A program made the translations under genes and the position numbers. Below, piece after piece: positions 35,701-44,918 of a DNA stretch of 64,000 nt; the first letter of the stretch is position 1; every line of letters begins with the position of its first letter. This stretch comes from an uncultured Clostridia bacterium (GTDB taxonomy: Bacteria > Bacillota > Clostridia > TANB77 > CAG-508). The stretch spans positions 55,518 to 119,517 of the forward strand of contig CAKPKJ010000006.1 in assembly GCA_934167445.1 (NCBI GenBank), given 5' to 3'. The notes beneath the pieces are model-generated. The model searched no databases. It worked only from the letters and a program-made list of their open reading frames with translations, and was not told the DNA's origin.

Positions 35701-35996
35701 CCTTCCTTCCATTCCTTTGCTTGAGATGCTTGCACTACATTTCTGCCTGGTTCTCCATATTCATTTTTTATTACTGTACTCCAGTCTAAACCAGTATATA
35801 ATAACTTAATATTAGGATATGTCTTTTGTAATTCTTTTATTTTTTCTTTATATCCTGGATATTTACTTTCATTTATTCCATCTATATTGCTACTAAAAGA
35901 TGTTGAACTAGCTTCAACTTTTGTAATTCCTATTAGTCCAATTGTAACTAAAAATACTAATACTATTATTTGCACATTGATTATATTTTTTTTCAT
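32706..35996 (-). CDS. Secreted N-acetylglucosaminidase (GH73-like) with five wall-associated repeats
   Basis: 1096 residues. A signal peptide (about 1-29) is followed by a LytD-like endo-beta-N-acetylglucosaminidase domain: KLLYTGLDW, VMDPRNWLD, RVIQEQGRTGTS with the likely catalytic Glu, and NLFNIGATG. From about residue 340 there are five repeats of about 135 residues, each with a GNINT start, (I)AEWVNN, LKSTDG and YYFDK core; their function is unknown but they resemble a surface-anchoring or binding module. The C-terminal tail is Glu/Lys/Asn/Thr-rich. Repeats 4 and 5 and the tail are copied in the amidase at 36252-39212. Expected role: peptidoglycan cleavage in cell separation. Confidence 0.85.
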   Translation of the reverse strand: MKKNIINVQIIVLVFLVTIGLIGITKVEASSTSFSSNIDGINESKYPGYKEKIKELQKTYPNIKLLYTGLDWSTVIKNEYGEPGRNVVQASQAKEWKEGDKTYDTGWYRASEEAVEYVMDPRNWLDTSNIFQFQKLDTTYGTNKDDLKKVLIMQKAQYLCDDSISDAFASVAKNNKINAYHLITRVIQEQGRTGTSVLSSGAKYLGVDGVTYEGYYNLFNIGATGNGRESVYTNGLERAKREGWTSLVKSITGGGNFVKNNYIDVGQNTLYLQKFSVYNTKGQLYYHQYMTNLLAAKSEASIMLSNYRVNNVQNDKSFEFIIPIYENMPKQPAPEPTGEYYGNINTQTISIGYIKTSNGEGYISGNVDIAEWVNNICKTPRQIPKLTLKSTDGKVSKNIYVSYLQGIRYYFDVNIENLDLTKEYYIEAKLEGDKNLSLDANKTQKLSLPTEILTKEFKNKTIKIRNNKILFSDGDYIGNINTSLQQVNIIKNGSGESYISGYVYIAEWINNECKTPKSVPEIRLKSTDGSVNMITYISYEDGINYYFDKMIQYLDVSKEYYLEAKLVTEENITPESNKVQKIGLGTKKIGEFNNITVNAKDDNFVLNYIGEINTNLTNVGLTQNGAGDTYIYGNIEIAEWVNNVCNEPYKTPELRIKSTDGTVNTNAYVSKVDGLKYYFDKNIEGWDVEKEYYIEAELVSNNNIASEKQKTQTVRLKNSTIGKQGTITVTANNNKFKISDSSLYKGNINTELYKANVIQTGTGLDYITGNIYIAEWVNNECRTPSTTPKMTLKSTDGTFATGMYVSQIDGINYYFDKCIRGLDTSKEYYIEVELTNKKNTAPETNKKQTAKVKQQGKIGTCKNGDRVVVKGNDIKIEADTYKGNINTELYRINVIQTGAGLDYITGNIYIAEWVNNECRTPSATPKMTLKSTDGTFKTEMYVSQIDGINYYFDKCINGIDKSKEYYIEVELTGKNNISAEVNKKQTAKVKPQGEIGTLKSGDMVKTSGNNIKIEVKTSIKKIQRSVQEEKKAVVENKEETDTKQNENKENTDSTNNTENTEVSGEEKTENQENLKATTNTTEETEISTNSNNKILH
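32842..33683 (-). repeat. 842-bp block duplicated at 36361-37202, copy A
   Basis: By eye this stretch is identical base for base to 36361-37202 (offset 3519). It covers most of repeat 4, all of repeat 5 and part of the tail of the glucosaminidase. Neighbouring repeats in the same proteins differ at many positions, so the identity is recent. Confidence 0.9.
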
Positions 35997-36116
35997 AAGT
36001 TTACTTCACCTCTTGTATAAGTATATAATATATAATTTATTTTTTCAACAAATTTTGACCAATTTTCACTTCCATATATTTACAAATGTTACAGTTTACA
36101 ACATAGCTACTGTTTT

Positions 36117-36171
36117 AAAAAATCGAAATATAATTTTTAAATGAAATGAAAAACTTATATCTCGATTTTTT
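36117..36171. terminator. Bidirectional-type hairpin between the two autolysin genes
   Basis: About 16-bp arms (AAAATCGAAATATAA against TTATATCTCGATTTT, one mismatch or bulge) ending in T-runs on both strands. It lies between the amidase terminator and the glucosaminidase start. Confidence 0.65.
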
Positions 36172-36214
36172 ATCAGTAAATTATGCTGTGAATTAAAGAA
36201 AAACTTTCCTATAC

Positions 36215-36241
36215 TAAAAAAGGACTATATAAAATAGTCCT
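36215..36241 (-). terminator. Intrinsic terminator after the amidase gene
   Basis: AGGACTAT/ATAGTCCT stem with a five-base loop, followed on the minus strand by TTTTTTAGT. It is eleven bases past the stop. Confidence 0.9.
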
Positions 36242-36251
36242 CTAAAACTTA

Positions 36252-39212
36252 TTATTTTATTTCATTTGATATATCTACAGTAGTCTCAATTTCAGATTCT
36301 TCTTGCTCAATTGTATCTAATTGTTTATTTTTTTCAGTATTATTTATTGAATCTGCGTTTTCTGTGTTTTCCTTATTTTCATTTTGTTTTGTATCTGTTT
36401 CTTCTTTATTTTCTACTACTGCTTTTTTCTCTTCTTGCACACTTCTTTGTATTTTCTTTATTGATGTTTTTACTTCAATTTTGATATTATTTCCACTTGT
36501 TTTTACCATATCTCCGCTTTTTAGCGTTCCTATTTCTCCTTGTGGTTTTACTTTTGCCGTTTGCTTCTTATTTACTTCTGCTGATATATTATTTTTTCCG
36601 GTTAGCTCTACTTCTATATAGTATTCCTTACTTTTGTCTATTCCATTTATACATTTATCAAAATAATAGTTTATTCCATCTATTTGTGATACATACATTT
36701 CTGTTTTAAATGTTCCATCTGTTGATTTTAATGTCATTTTTGGTGTTGCACTTGGTGTTCTACATTCATTATTTACCCATTCTGCTATATAGATATTTCC
36801 TGTTATATAGTCTAATCCTGCTCCTGTTTGGATTACATTTATTCTATATAATTCTGTATTTATATTTCCTTTGTATGTATCTGCTTCTATTTTTATGTCG
36901 TTTCCTTTTACTACTACTCTGTCTCCATTTTTGCAGGTTCCTATTTTTCCTTGTTGTTTTACTTTTGCTGTTTGCTTTTTATTAGTTTCTGGTGCTGTAT
37001 TTTTCTTGTTGGTTAACTCTACTTCTATATAATATTCTTTGCTTGTGTCTAATCCTCTTATACATTTATCAAAATAATAGTTTATTCCATCTATTTGTGA
37101 TACATACATTCCTGTTGCAAATGTTCCATCTGTTGATTTTAATGTCATTTTTGGTGTTGTACTTGGTGTTCTACATTCATTATTTACCCATTCTGCTATA
37201 TAAATATTTCCTGTTACATAATCTAGTCCTGCACCTGTTTGGATTACATTTATTTTATGTAATTCTGTATTTATATTTCCATAATATTTACCTTTATCTT
37301 GAATTGTAATAATATTTTTATTTACCATTACTTTATAGTCATTTGTTGTTATTCCAATTTCTCCATTTTGTGCAACTTTTGCTGTTTGTACCTTTTTAGC
37401 ACTATCAGCTGTATTATTTGGATTTGTTAATTCTACTTCTAAATAATATTCTTTTGTATCATCTAAGTTTTGAATATTTACATCATAATAGTATTCAATT
37501 CCGTTAATTAAACTAATATAAACTGTCTTCGCAATTTTTCCATCTGATGACTTTAATGTCATTTTTGGTGTTGTACTTGGTGCTCTACACTCATTATTTA
37601 CCCATTCTGCTATATTAATTCTTCCACTTATATAATTTTCTCCTGCACCATTTTGTATAATTTGCATTTTATATAAATCTGTGTTTATATTGCCTTTATA
37701 TGTAAATAGTAAATTATCATTTTTAGCAATTATTTCCATATCGTCAAAGCTACTTATTGAACCATTTCCAAATGCTAATTTTTCTGTTTTGTTTTTAGAA
37801 ATATTGTCTTCTGTTGTTAATGATACTTCTATATAATATTCTTTTGATGTATCAAAATTCTGAATATCTTTATCAAAATAATATTTTGTTCCGTCTTGAT
37901 AACTTATATATGTAGTATTATTTACTTTTCCATCTGTTGATTTTATTCTAATTTCTGGTAGTGACCTTGGTGTTCTTGATGTTCCATTTACAATTTCTTC
38001 TATGTTTATGAAACTAGAAATGTATTTATCTCCATTTCCACCTTTTATTGCATTTACTTCTTGTATTGTTGTTTTTATATCTCCTGTATATTCTCCTTCT
38101 GAAAATACAATTTTATTATTTGTTATTTTTAATATTCTATTTTTATAATTATTGTTTAATGTTTTATTAGGTATTGAAACTCTTTGAACTTTTTTATTAT
38201 CTGGTGCTGTATTTTTACTTCCGATTAATTTAGCTTCAATATAATATTCTTTGTTCATATCTAATTTTTCTATGTTTGTATCAAAATAATATCTTATTCC
38301 TTCTTGATAACTAACATACATTTTTTTGCTAACTTTTCCATCTGTTGATTTCAATGTTAATTCTGGTGTTCCTGATGGTGTTCTGCAATCACTTCCTACC
38401 CATTCTGCAATATCTATAAATCCAGATAAATATCCTTCTCCTGCGGCATTATTTATTTGTTTTAAATCAACTAAACTAGTATTTATATTTCCATAATAGT
38501 TTCTTCTAAATAATTCTTTATTTTTTATAATCGCATTAGCATCTGCTTCAGCCATTTTGGTTAACATACTATCATTTAAATAATTGGCTCTATCATATGG
38601 ATTGTTTATAAATGCGTGTTCTACTAGAACTGCAGGGATATCTTTGTGCATTGGCCAACTTATAATTCCATAATAATCAGCAATTGTCCCGTCAGAATAT
38701 TTATCATCCTCGCTGCCTATTCTTACTTTTGGTGTACTTGAATATGAACGCACTCCTACATTTCTTAAATTATTTAAAATATCTTTTCCTAATATACTAG
38801 AATATTCATAATATCTTTTTTGTGCTCTACTATGTGTAACATAAACTTCTGCTCCTGAAAGTCTACTTGAGCTATCATTAGAATTTATATGAAAACTTAC
38901 TAATAAATCTGCATTATTATTTTGTGCATTTATTGCTCTTTGCTCTCTATTTAATGTTTCGTTTTCACTTTTTGTTAAAACTCCTGTTATTCCAGAAGTT
39001 CTATCTAATATTGCTTTTACCCTTGTTGCTAATTTCCAAGTTAAATCTTTTTCTACCATTCCTTCAGACATTGCTCCTGGTTCAGTTCCTCCATGTCCTG
39101 GGTCTAGTGCTACTACAACATCTGTATTAGCTGCATATACACTTGAACTTGTAATAATTGCTGCTAATCCAACTACTGATACTAAACATCCTTTTAATGA
39201 TTTTTTTATCAT
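36252..39212 (-). CDS. Secreted N-acetylmuramoyl-L-alanine amidase (Amidase_3) with five wall-associated repeats
   Basis: 986 residues. Signal peptide (about 1-27), then a zinc amidase of the CwlM/AmiC type: ALDPGHGGTEPG with the first zinc His, VEKDLTWKL with the zinc Glu, LVSFHINSN with the second His and VLVEHAFINN with the catalytic Glu. From about residue 240 five repeats of the same GNINT/AEWVNN/LKSTDG type as in the glucosaminidase follow, then a charged tail. It cleaves the bond between MurNAc and the stem peptide. The two enzymes are adjacent paralogues in their repeat part only, so different catalytic heads share one anchoring module. Confidence 0.92.
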   Translation of the reverse strand: MIKKSLKGCLVSVVGLAAIITSSSVYAANTDVVVALDPGHGGTEPGAMSEGMVEKDLTWKLATRVKAILDRTSGITGVLTKSENETLNREQRAINAQNNNADLLVSFHINSNDSSSRLSGAEVYVTHSRAQKRYYEYSSILGKDILNNLRNVGVRSYSSTPKVRIGSEDDKYSDGTIADYYGIISWPMHKDIPAVLVEHAFINNPYDRANYLNDSMLTKMAEADANAIIKNKELFRRNYYGNINTSLVDLKQINNAAGEGYLSGFIDIAEWVGSDCRTPSGTPELTLKSTDGKVSKKMYVSYQEGIRYYFDTNIEKLDMNKEYYIEAKLIGSKNTAPDNKKVQRVSIPNKTLNNNYKNRILKITNNKIVFSEGEYTGDIKTTIQEVNAIKGGNGDKYISSFINIEEIVNGTSRTPRSLPEIRIKSTDGKVNNTTYISYQDGTKYYFDKDIQNFDTSKEYYIEVSLTTEDNISKNKTEKLAFGNGSISSFDDMEIIAKNDNLLFTYKGNINTDLYKMQIIQNGAGENYISGRINIAEWVNNECRAPSTTPKMTLKSSDGKIAKTVYISLINGIEYYYDVNIQNLDDTKEYYLEVELTNPNNTADSAKKVQTAKVAQNGEIGITTNDYKVMVNKNIITIQDKGKYYGNINTELHKINVIQTGAGLDYVTGNIYIAEWVNNECRTPSTTPKMTLKSTDGTFATGMYVSQIDGINYYFDKCIRGLDTSKEYYIEVELTNKKNTAPETNKKQTAKVKQQGKIGTCKNGDRVVVKGNDIKIEADTYKGNINTELYRINVIQTGAGLDYITGNIYIAEWVNNECRTPSATPKMTLKSTDGTFKTEMYVSQIDGINYYFDKCINGIDKSKEYYIEVELTGKNNISAEVNKKQTAKVKPQGEIGTLKSGDMVKTSGNNIKIEVKTSIKKIQRSVQEEKKAVVENKEETDTKQNENKENTENADSINNTEKNKQLDTIEQEESEIETTVDISNEIK
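36361..37202 (-). repeat. 842-bp block duplicated at 32842-33683, copy B
   Basis: See copy A. It ends sharply: after 37202 the amidase sequence and after 33683 the glucosaminidase sequence diverge to the level seen between other repeats, which suggests gene conversion or a tandem duplication followed by head replacement. Confidence 0.9.
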
Positions 39213-39287
39213 ATTGCACCCCTTTCAATTAATTAAAATATTTCTCAAATATATTTTACATTTTATAAATAGATTTGTCTATATATT

Positions 39288-40178
39288 TTATTGTTTTTTA
39301 AAATTTTTACTTTTTATAATTCCAGGTATTAACAAAATATAATATAAAATTTTGTTTTCAACATCTTTTATGTTCTTACTTCTATATTGCTTTGTTAAGT
39401 AACTAAACAATATATAATGTTTTATTGCATATAACCTTTTACTTAATAACACTCCAGCCATATTTTTTTCTAATATTTCTGCAAAATATTTATAATATCC
39501 ATATGGATATTTTTGAAATTGTTTTACTATATTTTTTGTATAGCCTTTTTCTTGATATTCGCAAATCATTATTGGTAAATTAAAACATAATAATTCGTTT
39601 TCTTTATCCATTTCGTAATACATTCTAGCCTCTGTTACGAATTTTTCTCCATTTTCTAATTTGTGTTTATATTTTTTTCTTATGTTTGATATAAATAAAA
39701 TTGCTCTTTCACCTTGGTCGTTTTCTTTAAAATGTAAATCAAATAATGTTGACCTATTTTTAGTAAATACTTTTCCCAAGTTATTTCCTTTTATATCAAA
39801 TTTCAAAAAGCATAATCCATATATGTTTTTTTCTTGTTTTGATTCTTCTATTTTTTGTTTCATATATTTAAAAGCGTTGTCTGCAAAATAGTCGTCTGAA
39901 TCGCAGTCTATCATATATTCACCAGTTACATATTCTACTAAATTGTTTATTGCAATCATTTTACCTTGGTTCTCTTGTTCAAAGTATTTTATTTCTATAT
40001 TTGTTACATTTTTTTCTTGAAATTTTTTAACTATTTCTTTTGTTTTATCTGTTGAACCGTCATTCATTATTAGCCATTCTATCTCTACTCCATATTGAGC
40101 ATTTTTTTCTAGACTTTCATATAATCTTTCTAAAAGTTCACCTCTATTATATGTTGGTGTTAATACTGATATTTTCAT
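39288..40178 (-). CDS. GT2-family glycosyltransferase
   Basis: GT-A fold nucleotide-sugar glycosyltransferase, 296 residues, cytosolic. Starts KISVLTPTYNRGELLERLYE with MNDGSTDKT, and DCDSDDYFAD is the metal-binding DxD (about residues 93-102). Its GGAGG ribosome site overlaps the stop of the upstream GT4 gene. Last gene of the glycosyltransferase operon that runs down from 54884. Confidence 0.88.
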   Translation of the reverse strand: MKISVLTPTYNRGELLERLYESLEKNAQYGVEIEWLIMNDGSTDKTKEIVKKFQEKNVTNIEIKYFEQENQGKMIAINNLVEYVTGEYMIDCDSDDYFADNAFKYMKQKIEESKQEKNIYGLCFLKFDIKGNNLGKVFTKNRSTLFDLHFKENDQGERAILFISNIRKKYKHKLENGEKFVTEARMYYEMDKENELLCFNLPIMICEYQEKGYTKNIVKQFQKYPYGYYKYFAEILEKNMAGVLLSKRLYAIKHYILFSYLTKQYRSKNIKDVENKILYYILLIPGIIKSKNFKKQ

Positions 40179-40179
40179 T

Positions 40180-41295
40180 TTATTCCTCCAGTATTTTTTC
40201 TATTTCTTCTAATATATTTTGATTATCATATTTTTCAATTTTATTTTTAATAGCTGTTTTTCCAGTAATTATATCTTTTAATCCTAAATATATTGATTGC
40301 TCATTATTTTCTACTATTAATGATTTACTATAATTTTCAACTGCTTCTCTTGCAGCTGTATTTGTTATTATTATTGGTTTATTTAATATTTTAGCTTCTT
40401 CTAATACCATTCCATAACCTTCAAATTCTGAAAGCAAACAAAAATAATCCGCATTCTTTATATATGGATATGGATTTTCCTTTTTACCTAATAAGAAAAA
40501 CGTATCTTCCACATTATATTCTTTTATTAATTTTTGTAATTTTTCTTTTTCTGGTCCATCTCCTATTATGTAAAAATTTTGTTTTTTTCCACATTCTTTA
40601 ATTAATCTACTATGTACTTTTACTATTCTATCTATTGCTTTTTGTGGTACTAATCTAGCTACTTCTACAAAATTAATTTTTTCTTTTTCTAATTCTTTTG
40701 CTTGTCCTTTTTCCGATTTTCTTTGAACTTCAGCTGAATCTATATAATTATATATTACACATTTATCTTTTTTACTCATTTTTATATCATTATAAGTTTT
40801 TTCAAAACTTTTTAAATTGTCTTTGCTTACAAAAATCAGTTTTTCGTATTTTTCATATATCTTTTGGTCTATTGTCTTTTTAATCTTTGCTTTTATACCA
40901 TTACCAAATACTTTGGCTATATCATTATGTATCCACACAATTTTCTTTGTATTAGAATTTCTTACACTAAATAATCTTGTTATTGGACCTTCTAAAAAAG
41001 CGACTTCTACATCATAATTTTCTTTTATATATTTTTTATAAATTTGATTCTTAAATAATAATACTCTTAATGGTGCTATATATTTTCTTTCAAATTCTGG
41101 TAAATTTTTATATTGTTCTTTATATAAACTTTTTAACTTAACTTGTGGTTTTAATTGCTTTTCTAATTCTCCTTTAGCATATATTGTAAATATTGTTATT
41201 TCATATTTGTCACATAAATTATTTGCAATATCTACTAATACTCTTTCTGCTCCTCCTAATGTTAGGCCTGTTATTCCAAATAAAATCTTTTCCAT
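40180..41295 (-). CDS. GT4-family glycosyltransferase
   Basis: GT-B retaining glycosyltransferase: GITGLTLGGAERVLVDIAN at the N-terminus (acceptor domain), VARLVPQKAIDRIVK and LSEFEGYGMVLEEAKILNKP with the Glu pair that binds the donor. 371 residues. The ATG at 41295 overlaps the previous gene's stop by one base (TGATG) and has GGAG seven bases upstream; a TTG one codon before is less likely. Confidence 0.9.
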   Translation of the reverse strand: MEKILFGITGLTLGGAERVLVDIANNLCDKYEITIFTIYAKGELEKQLKPQVKLKSLYKEQYKNLPEFERKYIAPLRVLLFKNQIYKKYIKENYDVEVAFLEGPITRLFSVRNSNTKKIVWIHNDIAKVFGNGIKAKIKKTIDQKIYEKYEKLIFVSKDNLKSFEKTYNDIKMSKKDKCVIYNYIDSAEVQRKSEKGQAKELEKEKINFVEVARLVPQKAIDRIVKVHSRLIKECGKKQNFYIIGDGPEKEKLQKLIKEYNVEDTFFLLGKKENPYPYIKNADYFCLLSEFEGYGMVLEEAKILNKPIIITNTAAREAVENYSKSLIVENNEQSIYLGLKDIITGKTAIKNKIEKYDNQNILEEIEKILEE

Positions 41296-42959
41296 CAAAT
41301 TTCTCCTTTTATGCTTTTTCTTTCTTCCTTGTTTGCAAACTCTATAGTTGCAATAGCTATTATAGGAAAACTTGTAAATAATGAATATAAATATCTATAT
41401 TCAATTGCAAGTGGTGATGCTAACGTTGTTAGCCATAATGCTATTATTGGAATATATGCTACTGATAGTTTGTATTTTTTGCGATATATTACATATCCAT
41501 AAGAAATTAAAAATAGCCAAAATATAAAACCAATACTATACCAAATGTTTTCTACATTTAAACCTTTTTCATCTGTTTTTAATTTCAAATAATCACAAAT
41601 TTCAATTTTTAAAATTGGTTTTTTCTCATACTCCATATCAAATGCTCTGCTGTCAGTATTTTCTCTATCTACTATATCTGAAGTTTTTCTAAAGTCATAA
41701 TAGGAAACACATCCTTTGGTATTTGGATACCAATATCCATAAGAATTACATAATAATGCTTCTAGTGATGCTTGTGGATATTTTATCCACATTTTAGCGC
41801 ACAATTCTACAAACTCGATTTTTTTCTCATTCCATATACTATTTGAAAATTTTGCCTTTATCGGATCAGAGCATATAGGGTTATACACTTGTTCTATATC
41901 ATTTCCTGGCAAGAATGTCTTTATTAACTCTTTTTCTTCTTCAGTTAATGTATCTTTATTTTCTATCCAAACTCTTGCAAATTGTTGTAATGGTACTGAA
42001 AGTGTTTCTCTTATATCAGATTTTTTTATATTAAATATTTTAAATATTGGTCCTGTAAAAATTGCATATGTTACAAAAACAATTAAATATAATATGATTA
42101 ATTTTTTTCTATATTTTTTATGTATTCCAATAACAAATGGCATTGATAATAATAACACATAAATCCCATTATTTCTAAATAAAAATACCATTATCATTAT
42201 TATAACAAATTTAATATTAAAGCTTTTGCTTTTTATTATTTCACTATTTATTGACATTTCTATTAAAAATGTAACATATATTGTCATAAACAAAGCAAAT
42301 GGTACGTCTTTCCACATTGTAACTGCATAAATTGCAAATGGTGGATAAAAGGCATATATTAATAGTGTTATTATCCTTATTGCTTTATTCACTTTATATT
42401 TAGCCATAAAATAAATTGTATATGAAAATACACAGGCAGTTAATATCATTTGAAATATTGAATATATCGCAATTCCAATATTATAGTTACCTATTAGTTT
42501 TCCTATATTCATTGTAATTGAAATTAAACCTATATGTGCAATTGGATAGTGATTTTCCAAAGTTCTATACCCCATTGCTTGCAATATTTCTGCCAAACTA
42601 TCTGTTGATATTATTCCTGGGAATTCATTTAAAAAATATGGTATATACATAACAAATATAAATATTGCAACTACAAAAAAACTTCTTTTATTCGCAGTAA
42701 AAAATTGATAATCTTTATCAGCTTTCCTTAAAATTTTAGGCAATACTATCTTATACAATAATAATATTATAAAAAATAGTATTATTGTATATCCACAAAA
42801 AATTGCAATTGAACTTATTATTGTGCTTCCATCTTTTAAAATTCCTTCCAAGCTCATATATTTTTCAATGCTATTTCCTAAAACTTGAAATAAGCTTAGT
42901 ATTATTGCTATTATTAAACTTATAATATTACATCTTTTATCTTTTAAAATCTTTTTCAT
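41295..42959 (-). CDS. DUF6020-like multi-pass membrane protein, copy 1
   Basis: 554 residues and roughly a dozen membrane helices. The external loop motif FPGIISTDSLAEILQAMG followed by ENHYPIAH, and TMWKDVPFAL, FLFRNNGIY and SVPLQQFARV recur in the two paralogues at 44919-46694 and 46748-48583. I take it as the DUF6020 family; layout (Asp-containing first loop, many helices) recalls GT-C glycosyltransferases that use lipid-linked sugars, but that is inference. It overlaps the next gene by one base. Confidence 0.7.
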   Translation of the reverse strand: MKKILKDKRCNIISLIIAIILSLFQVLGNSIEKYMSLEGILKDGSTIISSIAIFCGYTIILFFIILLLYKIVLPKILRKADKDYQFFTANKRSFFVVAIFIFVMYIPYFLNEFPGIISTDSLAEILQAMGYRTLENHYPIAHIGLISITMNIGKLIGNYNIGIAIYSIFQMILTACVFSYTIYFMAKYKVNKAIRIITLLIYAFYPPFAIYAVTMWKDVPFALFMTIYVTFLIEMSINSEIIKSKSFNIKFVIIMIMVFLFRNNGIYVLLLSMPFVIGIHKKYRKKLIILYLIVFVTYAIFTGPIFKIFNIKKSDIRETLSVPLQQFARVWIENKDTLTEEEKELIKTFLPGNDIEQVYNPICSDPIKAKFSNSIWNEKKIEFVELCAKMWIKYPQASLEALLCNSYGYWYPNTKGCVSYYDFRKTSDIVDRENTDSRAFDMEYEKKPILKIEICDYLKLKTDEKGLNVENIWYSIGFIFWLFLISYGYVIYRKKYKLSVAYIPIIALWLTTLASPLAIEYRYLYSLFTSFPIIAIATIEFANKEERKSIKGEI

Positions 42960-42967
42960 TTTTTCTC

Positions 42968-43942
42968 CTATATTATCGAAAAGATTGTACTATACATTTT
43001 ATATGTGAATTTATTTAAAGTTTTCATATATAAATTATATATTTTGTATTTTCTGCTAAGTCCCTTACCTTTTTTTAGAATCTCATTCTGTTTCCAATTT
43101 GGAAATTCCTTGTTTACTTTTTCCCAAGTAAATTCCAACATTTTTTCTTGAACTTCTTCATCTTGTATTTTTACCATTCTAAGTAATGAACTGCAAAACG
43201 CATATCTTGCATATAAATATTCTAATTGTGTTTTATATTTTTCGTAAAAATCATTTTCTTTATAGTATTCAATTACATTATCTAAAACATCAAAAATTTC
43301 TTTCGTTCTTTCATTTTGTGAATTAGATATTGATCCTTCTCGTTGAATATAATGTATACAAGGCTTTTTTAGAAACGATATTTTATTTAAATGTGGTATT
43401 AATTTGTATGTAAATTCTACGTCTTCATATCTGTATCCTTTTGGGAATAAAATTTTTGTTTCTTCTAATATTTCTCTTTTTATTAGTTTGTTCCAAGCTA
43501 CAACTCTTATTTTAGTTAATGCCTCTGCTGTTCCTTCATATTTTTCCCCTACATCTGTTTTTACTTTATCTGGATAATTCCAAAAAAAGTCACATTCCAC
43601 CATGTCACTTTTTTCTTTTTGTGCTATATCATACATTAATTGATACATATCTTTTTCTACATAATCATCTGAATCCAAAAATGCAATATATTCCCCTTTT
43701 GCATATGGTATAGCAAAATTTCTTGCATCAGACAAGCCACCATTTTCTTTTTCTAAATATACTATTTTTTCTGGATATTGTTTTAAAAATTTTTTTACAA
43801 TATCTATACTTCTATCTTTTGAGCCATCATTTACAAGTATTATTTCAATATCTTTTAATGTTTGATTTACCAATGTTTCTAAACATTTTTCTATATATCC
43901 TTCCACATTGTAAAAAGGCACTATTACACTTACTTTTGGCAT
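42968..43942 (-). CDS. GT2-family glycosyltransferase
   Basis: 324 residues. KVSVIVPFYNVEGYIEKCL, LVNDGSKDRS and FLDSDDYVEKDMY (DxD-like, about residues 87-99) are GT2 hallmarks; GYRYEDVEFTYKL is the usual downstream acid motif. GAGGT, part of the previous gene's last codons, is its ribosome site, so translation is coupled. Confidence 0.9.
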   Translation of the reverse strand: MPKVSVIVPFYNVEGYIEKCLETLVNQTLKDIEIILVNDGSKDRSIDIVKKFLKQYPEKIVYLEKENGGLSDARNFAIPYAKGEYIAFLDSDDYVEKDMYQLMYDIAQKEKSDMVECDFFWNYPDKVKTDVGEKYEGTAEALTKIRVVAWNKLIKREILEETKILFPKGYRYEDVEFTYKLIPHLNKISFLKKPCIHYIQREGSISNSQNERTKEIFDVLDNVIEYYKENDFYEKYKTQLEYLYARYAFCSSLLRMVKIQDEEVQEKMLEFTWEKVNKEFPNWKQNEILKKGKGLSRKYKIYNLYMKTLNKFTYKMYSTIFSII

Positions 43943-43947
43943 ATTTT

Positions 43948-44901
43948 TTACCTCATTTTCAAATATAATTTAACATCTATTGCTAATAAAATTCTTTTTA
44001 TCAATTGCTTAATATTATTAGCTTTTATGTTCTTATACATTTTTCTTTGCTTTATTTCTTTAATATATTCTTTTTGGTCTTGCTCATTTAGTGTTTGTGT
44101 TTTTAATATTACTGAATTTGTATAATATCTTTTTACAAATTCTTTTGTTTCTTTTTCTATATTATATTTTTCAATATTTTCTATCATATAGTCATAGTGT
44201 GCAATCATATCTTTTGCACGTAATTTATTTTTATTATAATCATTATCTCTAGTTAGACTATTATCTGTTTGTAAATAATTATATCCATAACAATTTGTTG
44301 ATACAAATGTTTTAGCATTTACTATTACTAATGATGTTAGTCCGAAATCTTCGTGATATCTTAGTTTATATTGAAAATTATTTTCCACAAAATATTTTCT
44401 CCTATATAAGTAAATGCAAGCAGGGTCCATAAATTTGTCTGACACACATAATATTTTATAGGCCTCTTCTCCTGAACATTTACTAAATACAGGACCACTT
44501 TCTAATTCCATAATTTCATTTTTAGTATTTACCAGTTTTAACTTGAATTTAATTACATCTATTTTTTCATCCATATATATTTTTAAGTCTTCATATGTGT
44601 TGTTATCTAAATAATCGTCAGGGTCAATAAAAGATATGTAATCACCTTCTGCATATTTAACCCCATAGTTTCTAGCTGATGCTAATCCACCATTTTCTTT
44701 TTTGAAATATTTTATTATTAGCTCTGGATTGTTTTTTTGATATTCTTTTATGATTGTTTCAGAATTATCTGTTGCTCCGTCATTAACAATAATTATTTCA
44801 AAATCATTCATTGTTTGTGACTTAATACTATCTAAACAATGTTTGATGTAACTTTCTACATTATAAACTGGTATAATTATGCTTAATTTTGGTGATTTCA
44901 T
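43948..44901 (-). CDS. GT2-family glycosyltransferase
   Basis: 317 residues from the ATG at 44901 (KSPKLSIIIPVYNVESYIKH), chosen because GGAG lies nine bases upstream; in-frame ATGs at 44916 and 44973 would give an N-terminal extension and overlap the previous gene. IVNDGATDNS and FIDPDDYLDNNTYE mark the GT2 active site, and YHEDFGLTSL the catalytic base region. Close relative of 42968-43942. Confidence 0.88.
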   Translation of the reverse strand: MKSPKLSIIIPVYNVESYIKHCLDSIKSQTMNDFEIIIVNDGATDNSETIIKEYQKNNPELIIKYFKKENGGLASARNYGVKYAEGDYISFIDPDDYLDNNTYEDLKIYMDEKIDVIKFKLKLVNTKNEIMELESGPVFSKCSGEEAYKILCVSDKFMDPACIYLYRRKYFVENNFQYKLRYHEDFGLTSLVIVNAKTFVSTNCYGYNYLQTDNSLTRDNDYNKNKLRAKDMIAHYDYMIENIEKYNIEKETKEFVKRYYTNSVILKTQTLNEQDQKEYIKEIKQRKMYKNIKANNIKQLIKRILLAIDVKLYLKMR

Positions 44902-44918
44902 ATCTTTTTTCTCCATAC

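Noticed and set aside
32842..37202. Insertion sequence as the cause of the long duplication
   Set aside because: The duplicated block is wholly inside coding repeats, has no transposase or terminal inverted repeats, and its edges are not target-site duplications.
32842..37202. CRISPR array
   Set aside because: No short regularly spaced repeats with unique spacers anywhere in the window; the repeats here are long coding modules.
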